The notes below the pieces were generated by a model. It had not been told where the DNA came from. It did no database searches and saw only the letters and a program-made list of their open reading frames with translations. This document shows, in pieces, positions 58,951 through 64,000 of a stretch of DNA of 64,000 nt; positions within the stretch are counted from its first letter, which is position 1, and each line of letters opens with the position of its first letter. The stretch comes from Methanosphaerula subterraneus. GTDB lineage: Archaea > Halobacteriota > Methanomicrobia > Methanomicrobiales > Methanospirillaceae. The stretch spans positions 2,542,001-2,606,000 of the forward strand of contig NZ_CP170508.1 of NCBI RefSeq assembly GCF_052055875.1, written 5' to 3'. The position numbers and the translations under genes were made by a program.

Positions 58951-60225
58951 TTAGAAGTTGAAGTGCTTGGCCACGATCTTTACGGCACAGTAGTCGCCGC
59001 ACATCGTGCAGGCGTCGGTGTCCGCCGGCATCCTGCTGTCCCGGATCTCCTTCGCCCGCTTTGGATTGAGTGCGACCGCGTACTGCCGGTCCCAGTCGAG
59101 GGCTTTTCTGGCGTGTCCCATCTCCAGGTCATCGTCGCGCTTGTTCAGCTTGACCATGTCCCCGATGTGGGCTGCGATACGCGAGGAGATGACCCCCTCG
59201 TAGACCTCTTCCGGTGTCGGGAGGGCCAGGTGCTCAGCCGGCGTCACATAGCAGATGAAGTCCGCCCCGTACGACGAGGAGAGGGCTGCGCCGACCATGG
59301 CGACCCGGTCGTCATACCCTGGTGCGATGTCGGTGACCAGCGGGCCGAGCATGTAGAACGGCTTCCTGTTGGTGACCCGCTTCTGCAGGATCACGTTGGC
59401 CTGGATCTCGTCGATCGGGACATGCCCGGGCCCCTCGACGATCGTCTGGACCCCTTCGTTGAAGGCCTTGTCTGCCAGCTCTGCATTGATCAGCAGTTCC
59501 TGGATGGCTGCACGGTCGGTGGAGTCATGGACTGCGCCGGCCCGCATGCCGTTCCCCATCGAGAGGGTCACTTCATGCTCTTTCATGATCTCAAGGAGGT
59601 AATCATACTCTGCGTAGAGCGGGTTCTCCTTCTCGTTGTGGAGCATCCATGCGGTCATGAACGCACCGCCGCGGGAGACGAGCCCGGCATGCCTCCCCTG
59701 GTTCTCGAGCCGCTTCATCGTCTCGTAGTTGATCCCGGTGTGGATCGCCATGAAGTTGGTGCCGGCCTTCGCCTGCTCGGCGGTGATCCGGAAGAGGTCG
59801 TCCGCCTCCATATCGACGACTGCGCCTTTCTTCTGGGCTGCCTCGATGAACGCCTGATACAGGGGCACGGAACCGACCGAGAGGGAGGTGGCCGCGACGA
59901 CCTGGCGCCTGATATCGGCCAGGTCCCCGCCGGTGGAGAGCTCCATCAGCGTGTCGGCACCTGCAAGTTCTGCCTGCCTGACCTTCTCGATCTCCACCGA
60001 AACGTCGCTGATATCGGAGGATGTTCCGATCGAGGCGTTCACCTTGGTCCTGAGCCCCTCGCCGATCCCGCAGATCTTAACCTTGCGGTAGGGGGACACC
60101 GGGATGACGATATGCCCTCCAGCGACCCCTTTTCTGACGAACTCCTCGGTTACGCCCTCCTGTGCAGCGACCAGCTTCATCTCCTCGGTGACGAGGCCGC
60201 GCTGTGCATCCTTGATCAGACTCAT
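58951..60225 (-). CDS. thiC: Phosphomethylpyrimidine synthase
   Basis: A 424-residue radical SAM enzyme that rearranges aminoimidazole ribotide to the thiamine pyrimidine (HMP-P). Conserved blocks include GGDLADIRRQVVAAT, VEGPGHVPIDEIQANV, MLGPLVTDIAPGYDD and ITPAEHL-type VTPAEHLALP. The C-terminal cluster motif is CTMCGDYC, spaced CX2CX3C instead of the bacterial CX2CX4C. It lacks the N-terminal extension of bacterial ThiC, as usual in archaea. No TPP riboswitch pattern is evident upstream. Its thiamine product is the cofactor of PorB. Confidence 0.94.
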   Translation of the reverse strand: MSLIKDAQRGLVTEEMKLVAAQEGVTEEFVRKGVAGGHIVIPVSPYRKVKICGIGEGLRTKVNASIGTSSDISDVSVEIEKVRQAELAGADTLMELSTGGDLADIRRQVVAATSLSVGSVPLYQAFIEAAQKKGAVVDMEADDLFRITAEQAKAGTNFMAIHTGINYETMKRLENQGRHAGLVSRGGAFMTAWMLHNEKENPLYAEYDYLLEIMKEHEVTLSMGNGMRAGAVHDSTDRAAIQELLINAELADKAFNEGVQTIVEGPGHVPIDEIQANVILQKRVTNRKPFYMLGPLVTDIAPGYDDRVAMVGAALSSSYGADFICYVTPAEHLALPTPEEVYEGVISSRIAAHIGDMVKLNKRDDDLEMGHARKALDWDRQYAVALNPKRAKEIRDSRMPADTDACTMCGDYCAVKIVAKHFNF

Positions 60226-60303
60226 ACCTGATCATGTGAAGAACAACCAGATAAAGGCTTCTTTTCCGATTTCTGGACTAAGTCCTGCTTGTTTTCATAA
60301 CAA

Positions 60304-60324
60304 GTAAATTTGTTTACGTTAACG
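60304..60324. promoter_or_regulatory. Inverted repeats between thiC and the radical SAM gene
   Basis: GTAAA-TTTG-TTTAC (60304-60317) overlaps the perfect palindrome CGTTAACG (60317-60324) in the divergent spacer, an AT-rich island in GC-rich DNA. It could be an operator for either gene. Confidence 0.35.
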
Positions 60325-60380
60325 CAGGTGCACTTTACCTGGTCCTGGTCAATAGATTCAATAAAACTGCTTCCCAATAG

Positions 60381-61121
60381 GTGAAGAACGGTGATGCTCT
60401 GAAGGTCAACTTTGGTGGGTTCGTCCCGATCAGCACCGTCGACTGGCCCGGGCGGGCCGTCTGCACGGTCTTCTTTCGCGGCTGTCCGGTCAGGTGCCCC
60501 TACTGTCAGAACCGTGCGATCCTTGGAGGCACCGACCTTCGCGAGGTGAACGAGGTCAGATCCATGATCAGGTCCTCCGGGTTTCTGATCAGCGGGGTGA
60601 TCTTCTCAGGTGGAGAGGCGACGGCGCAGCTGGAGCCTCTGGCCGCCCTGGCAGCGGCCGCTCATGATCTCGGCCTCGCCACCGGGGTACAGACCAATGG
60701 CGTCTATCCTGCCACCCTGTCCCACCTGATCGAGAACGGACTGATCGATCGGGTCGCGCTGGATATCAAGGCCCGGTGGGAGCGGTACCCTAACCTCTTC
60801 GGCGTCGACCTTGTCACCGAGGTGCAGCGTTCGCTCGCCCTCTGCAGATCCGCGTTCCTTGAGGGCAGGCTGAAGGAGTTCGAGGTGGTGGTCACCCTCT
60901 TCCGCGGGTGTGAGAGCGACGTGCAGTACATCGCAAAAGCTGCTGGAGAGGTGGACCTCGTGCTGCAGCAGGGAGTGCAGGGAAAACTGCCCCCGCTCAC
61001 CGACCACGATCTGCAGCGAGTGGCCGATCAGGTCGGACACAGGGTCCGGATCCGGACACGGACCGGGGGAGAATACTGGTATGAAGGTAATAGGGATCGT
61101 TGGATTGCCGGCGAGCGGTAA
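60381..61121 (+). CDS. Radical SAM activating-type enzyme (anaerobic RNR activase-like, NrdG2 type)
   Basis: A 246-residue radical SAM protein. The cluster motif is CPVRCPYC (C35, C39, C42; CX3CX2C), preceded by STVDWPGRAVCTVFFRGC. IFSGGEATAQLEPL is the SAM-binding GGE motif. It fits activases of glycyl-radical enzymes such as anaerobic ribonucleotide reductase. The start is GTG 60381. The following UPF0200 gene starts 41 bp inside its 3' end, so the four genes from here to RNase Z form one operon. Confidence 0.87.
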   Translation: MKNGDALKVNFGGFVPISTVDWPGRAVCTVFFRGCPVRCPYCQNRAILGGTDLREVNEVRSMIRSSGFLISGVIFSGGEATAQLEPLAALAAAAHDLGLATGVQTNGVYPATLSHLIENGLIDRVALDIKARWERYPNLFGVDLVTEVQRSLALCRSAFLEGRLKEFEVVVTLFRGCESDVQYIAKAAGEVDLVLQQGVQGKLPPLTDHDLQRVADQVGHRVRIRTRTGGEYWYEGNRDRWIAGER

Positions 61122-61629
61122 AGGGGAGTTCTCCCGGATAGCAGAAGCGATGGGGATCCCGGTTGTGGTGATGGGGGACGTGATCAGAGCGGCGGTGAAG
61201 GAGGCCGGGCTGCCGGAGACCGACCAGAGTCTCGGCCAGGTGGCGCAGCAGCTGCGCGACCGGCACGGAATGGGAGCGATCGCGGTCAGTTCGATCTCCT
61301 TCATCAGGGCGACCGGAGCACCGGTGGCGCTGGTCGACGGGATCCGGGGGGATGCCGAGGTGGCGATCTTCCGCCAGGAGTTCCCGGACTTTCATCTGAT
61401 CGGGATCCGTTCCGAGTTTCCCGTCCGCCTTGCACGGCTCAGCCAGCGCGGACGGGTTGACGATACGCTCTCGGCCGAGGAACTGCACCGGCGCGACGAA
61501 CGCGAGATCCGGTGGGGGCTCGACCGTGCCCTCGCCGAGGCCGATCGGACGCTGACCAACGATGGGACGATCGCAGAGTACTCGGCCCGGGTTCACGCCC
61601 TGCTCGCAGAACTGCAGGGGGCGACCTGA
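61081..61629 (+). CDS. UPF0200 family P-loop nucleotide kinase-like protein
   Basis: A 182-residue P-loop protein with GLPASGKGE at residues 8-16 and a lid region FPVRLARLSQRGRVDDTL. It resembles adenylate and dephospho-CoA kinases and belongs to the archaeal UPF0200 group, whose substrate is not settled. ATG 61081 begins the fold within the end of the radical SAM gene. Its stop shares bases with the next gene's ATG. Confidence 0.82.
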   Translation: MKVIGIVGLPASGKGEFSRIAEAMGIPVVVMGDVIRAAVKEAGLPETDQSLGQVAQQLRDRHGMGAIAVSSISFIRATGAPVALVDGIRGDAEVAIFRQEFPDFHLIGIRSEFPVRLARLSQRGRVDDTLSAEELHRRDEREIRWGLDRALAEADRTLTNDGTIAEYSARVHALLAELQGAT

Positions 61630-62399
61630 TGCAGCAGCTCTTCTTCTCCTCCTCGTCCAGGGTGATGGAGACTCCGGAATGGGTCTACTCGCTGGAGGAG
61701 GCCGGGTACGACGGCTGGGAGATCATGGCCGACGGGCCGTACCGGCTCGACGATCCCGAAGCCCTGACACGGGTGCAGGGGGTGCTGGAGACGACCGGCC
61801 TGGCGGCCTCGGTCCACGCCCCGTACAGCGACCTGAACCTGGCCTCGCTGAACTATCCGATCTGGAGGGAGTCGATCCGGCAGATCACGGCCTGCATCAC
61901 CCATGCGGCCGGCCTGACCGACCGGGTCACGATCCATCCGGGGTATATCTCCCCGATCGGAGCGCTCGACCCGCACCGGACCTGGGCCTTGCAGAAGGAG
62001 GCGCTGGTGGAGATCGGGAAAGTGGCGGTGGAGCACGGGGTGCTGGCCTGCCTTGAGAACATGATCGGGGTCAAGGAGTTCCTCTGCCGGTTTCCGCTGG
62101 AGATCATCGGGATGACCGAGGGGATCGAAGGGGTGGGGATCACCTGCGACCTCGGCCATGCCAACACGGCCGGGCAGGTGGGTCCGTTCCTCGAGCATAT
62201 CGAGCAGTTCAACCATCTGCACCTGCACGACAACCACGGCCTCTCCGACGAGCACCTTGCCCTCGGGGACGGTTCGATCGACTGGGCCGCCATCGGCCCG
62301 CAGGTCAAACGCCGGTACACCGGGATCGCCGTCGTCGAGGGGCGGTCCCTGGAAGAGGCACGGAAGTCTGCCGCTGCATTCAGGCGGTGGTTCGTATGA
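61629..62399 (+). CDS. TIM-barrel sugar phosphate isomerase/endonuclease-type protein
   Basis: A 256-residue protein of the xylose isomerase-like/AP endonuclease 2 superfamily. Metal-binding residues are seen in SVHAPYSDLNLAS, RVTIHPGY, ACLENMIG, TCDLGHANTAG and HLHLHDNHG, with AVVEGRS at the end. It is a hydro-lyase, isomerase or endonuclease; the sequence does not decide which. It overlaps both neighbours by one to four bases. Confidence 0.82.
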   Translation: MQQLFFSSSSRVMETPEWVYSLEEAGYDGWEIMADGPYRLDDPEALTRVQGVLETTGLAASVHAPYSDLNLASLNYPIWRESIRQITACITHAAGLTDRVTIHPGYISPIGALDPHRTWALQKEALVEIGKVAVEHGVLACLENMIGVKEFLCRFPLEIIGMTEGIEGVGITCDLGHANTAGQVGPFLEHIEQFNHLHLHDNHGLSDEHLALGDGSIDWAAIGPQVKRRYTGIAVVEGRSLEEARKSAAAFRRWFV

Positions 62400-63337
62400 G
62401 CGGCGAGACGATGCAGGTCTATTTTCTTGGAACCGCCGGGGCCCTGCCGGCTCCCCTGAAGAACCCGGCCTGCCTGATGATCAGGCGGGGGTCGGATACC
62501 CTCCTCTTCGACTGCGGGGAGGGCGCCCAGCAGCAGATGATGCGGGCACGGACCGGGTTCACGGTCGACGCGATCTTCATCACCCACTGGCATGCAGACC
62601 ATTTCCTCGGGGTCTTCGGGCTGGTCCAGACCCTCTCGTTCATGGGGAGGACCGAACCGCTGACGATCTACGGCCCTGAATGGGTGCACGAGTTCGCCGA
62701 GGACGTCCGGCACATGGGCAAGACCCAGATGCGGTTCGTGCTGAAGTCGGAGGAGGTGCTGCCCGGGATGGTGGTCCCGTTCGACGGCTACACGGTCCGG
62801 GCCTTCAAGACCAGGCATGGGATCGCCTCGGTCGGGTACGTCCTCGAGGAGGATCCCCGCCCGGGACGGTTCGACCGTGAGGAGGCGATCCGGCTCGGGG
62901 TCAAACCGGGCCCCCTCTTCGGTCGGCTGCAGCGCGGAGAAGAGGTCCTGGCGACGGTCGACGGCAAGGAGCAGATCGTCCGCCCAGATCAGGTGGTCGG
63001 TGTGGAGCGTCCTGGGAGAAAAGTGATCTACACCGGGGATACCCGGCCGGTGACCGATGCGGTGCGGGAGATCGGTATGGACGCGGATCTGCTTGTCCAT
63101 GATGCGACCTACAGTGATGCCGACCAGGCCCGGGCAAAAGAGGTCTTCCACGCCACCGCAGGGGAGGCCGCCGACGTGGCCAGGGCTATCAGGGCCAGAA
63201 CCCTCGCCCTGATCCATATCTCGTCCCGGTATACCGCCTCGGCCGATCACCTTGCCGATGCAAAGCAACGGTTCGATGGCGAGGTGATCGCCCCGGTCGA
63301 CCTGACGATGATCGAGATCCCGTTCAGGGACGCCTGA
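62396..63337 (+). CDS. rnz: Ribonuclease Z (tRNA 3' processing)
   Basis: A 313-residue metallo-beta-lactamase enzyme that cleaves the 3' trailer of pre-tRNAs, which fits tRNAs without encoded CCA. The zinc motif HWHADH is at residues 64-69 (FITHWHADHFLG); VIYTGDTRP, DLLVHDATYSD and LIHISSRY are later motifs. ATG 62396 overlaps the preceding stop; ATG 62411 (MQVYFLGTAG) also fits. Confidence 0.94.
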   Translation: MSGETMQVYFLGTAGALPAPLKNPACLMIRRGSDTLLFDCGEGAQQQMMRARTGFTVDAIFITHWHADHFLGVFGLVQTLSFMGRTEPLTIYGPEWVHEFAEDVRHMGKTQMRFVLKSEEVLPGMVVPFDGYTVRAFKTRHGIASVGYVLEEDPRPGRFDREEAIRLGVKPGPLFGRLQRGEEVLATVDGKEQIVRPDQVVGVERPGRKVIYTGDTRPVTDAVREIGMDADLLVHDATYSDADQARAKEVFHATAGEAADVARAIRARTLALIHISSRYTASADHLADAKQRFDGEVIAPVDLTMIEIPFRDA

Positions 63338-64000
63338 ACCCGGTCATCGTTCCCGGGCGGCGATCCGGGATCAGACATTTCGGGCCCGATCCGATCAGGT
63401 CCTCTCTCTTTGCCAGCACCAGCCCTTCCCTGACCAGCGTCTCGTTCGCAGGATCCCGGTACCGGAGAAGAGCCCGCTGCACCTGTTTTTCCCGCCCCAC
63501 CGGGACATGCACCGGCTCCATCGTGAACGGGTCCAGCCCGGTCGCATACATGCAGGTCGAGACCGACATCGGGGTCGGGGTGAAGTCCTGCACCTGTTCG
63601 GTGTAGAGGTGGTGATCCTCGATATACCGGGCCAGCTCCACCATGTCCCGGAGCGTACACCCCGGATGACCGGACATCAGGTACGGAAGCAGGTACTGCC
63701 GGACGCCGGCCTCTCTGACGGTCTTATCGTAGGCGTGCTGGAACCTCTCAAAGACCGCCCGTCCCGGTTTATGCATCCGGGCGGTCACGCTGTCGACGAA
63801 GTGCTCGGGTGCGATCTTCAGGTGGCCTGATACATGGTGTTCGACCAGGTCCTGGAGGTAGGTTGAATGGTCGGCGAGGACCAGGTCGTACCTGACCCCT
63901 GAACTGATGAAAGCCTTTCTGACCCCCGGTACCGCCCTGACGGCGCCGAGCATCTCGACCTGCTGCTGGTGGCTGACCATGAGGGAGGGGCAGTCCGGGG
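63324..64000 (-). CDS. YgiQ-type radical SAM protein, C-terminal part (N-terminus outside window)
   Basis: The frame is open to the window edge. The visible 220 or so residues cover the region after the radical SAM cluster, with VRAVPGVRKAFISSGVRYDLVLAD, SGHLKIAPEHFVDSVTARMHKPG, YLLPYLMSGHPGCTLRDMVEL and VQDFTPTPMSVSTCMYATGLDPFT. This matches the UPF0313/YgiQ family of uncertain function. The 3' end overlaps rnz by 14 bp on the opposite strand. Confidence 0.9.
   Translation of the reverse strand, partial: PDCPSLMVSHQQQVEMLGAVRAVPGVRKAFISSGVRYDLVLADHSTYLQDLVEHHVSGHLKIAPEHFVDSVTARMHKPGRAVFERFQHAYDKTVREAGVRQYLLPYLMSGHPGCTLRDMVELARYIEDHHLYTEQVQDFTPTPMSVSTCMYATGLDPFTMEPVHVPVGREKQVQRALLRYRDPANETLVREGLVLAKREDLIGSGPKCLIPDRRPGTMTGFRRP

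Noticed and set aside
58936..60231. 431-codon plus-strand frame opposite thiC
   Set aside because: Complement of thiC codons; Asp/His/Leu-rich composition typical of a shadow frame.
60226..60380. TPP riboswitch upstream of thiC
   Set aside because: The thi-box-like conserved core is not seen, and the spacer is too AT-rich and short between the divergent starts.
61853..63268. 471-codon minus-strand frame opposite rnz and the TIM-barrel gene
   Set aside because: Overlaps two firmly identified genes along its whole length and shows no family features.

Overview
The window comes from a methanogenic archaeon, most probably of the order Methanomicrobiales (inference). It encodes methenyl-H4MPT cyclohydrolase (mch), the methanofuran enzyme MfnB, a methanogenesis-marker-12 protein and an archaeal-type pyruvate:ferredoxin oxidoreductase. 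The information-processing genes are archaeal: TBP, TFE, Alba, aIF1, an ORC1/Cdc6-family ATPase and aTrm56. The DNA is GC-rich, with GGAGG-type ribosome binding sites, TATA boxes and T-run terminators.

Layout. 1-8.8 kb: phosphoenolpyruvate synthase (cut by the window edge), an AIM24 protein, a DUF362 ferredoxin-type protein, a pyruvate-kinase C-domain protein with a membrane partner, a secreted NHL-repeat/dockerin-like protein and a DUF92 membrane protein. 9-16 kb: valS, tmk, a HisA-like protein divergent from mfnB, guaB, and an ArsR/Hsp20 pair. 16-24 kb: lipoprotein, ABC-2 exporter, mch, Cdc6-like ATPase with a zinc-finger protein, phosphoglycerate mutase and a sugar-nucleotide epimerase. 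24-33.5 kb: marker-12 gene and the por operon, which is triplicated. 33.6-37 kb: a tightly packed run of winged-helix protein, trm56, ATP-grasp, tfe and HD protein, then an ACT regulator and tRNA-Leu(GAG). 37.6-40 kb: tbp, albA, asd. 40-46 kb: three GT-B glycosyltransferases and a DUF2206 membrane protein, a likely surface-glycan locus. 46-50 kb: a winged-helix/TiaS-like protein, homoserine dehydrogenase with its ACT regulator, cobyric acid synthase. 50-58.8 kb: aIF1, two-domain PPK2, chorismate mutase, M50 peptidase, TPR lipoprotein, two related cyclophilins, a lipoprotein and a PKD/CBM6 surface protein. 59-64 kb: thiC, then radical SAM activase, UPF0200 kinase-like protein, TIM-barrel isomerase and RNase Z, and a partial YgiQ-type radical SAM gene.

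The most unusual feature is a 2,898-bp head-to-tail tandem array of three apparently identical units (about 24380-33073). Each unit runs from the middle of the marker-12 gene through porC, porD and porA to the middle of porB. Intact marker-12 remains at the left end and intact porB at the right end. The two internal junctions create in-frame chimeric genes (PorB residues 1-155 fused to marker-12 residues 146-290). The breakpoint carries a 3-bp microhomology. The result is three copies each of porC, porD and porA, one functional-looking porB and two PorB-Mmp12 fusion proteins. Whether this is a real amplification or an assembly artefact cannot be settled from sequence alone.

A second point of interest is a pair of cyclophilin genes with homologous promoters. 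The cytoplasmic copy still carries, upstream of its start, the in-frame trace of the lipoprotein signal peptide start found in its neighbour.

I saw no CRISPR array, insertion sequence, transposase, integrase or prophage gene.
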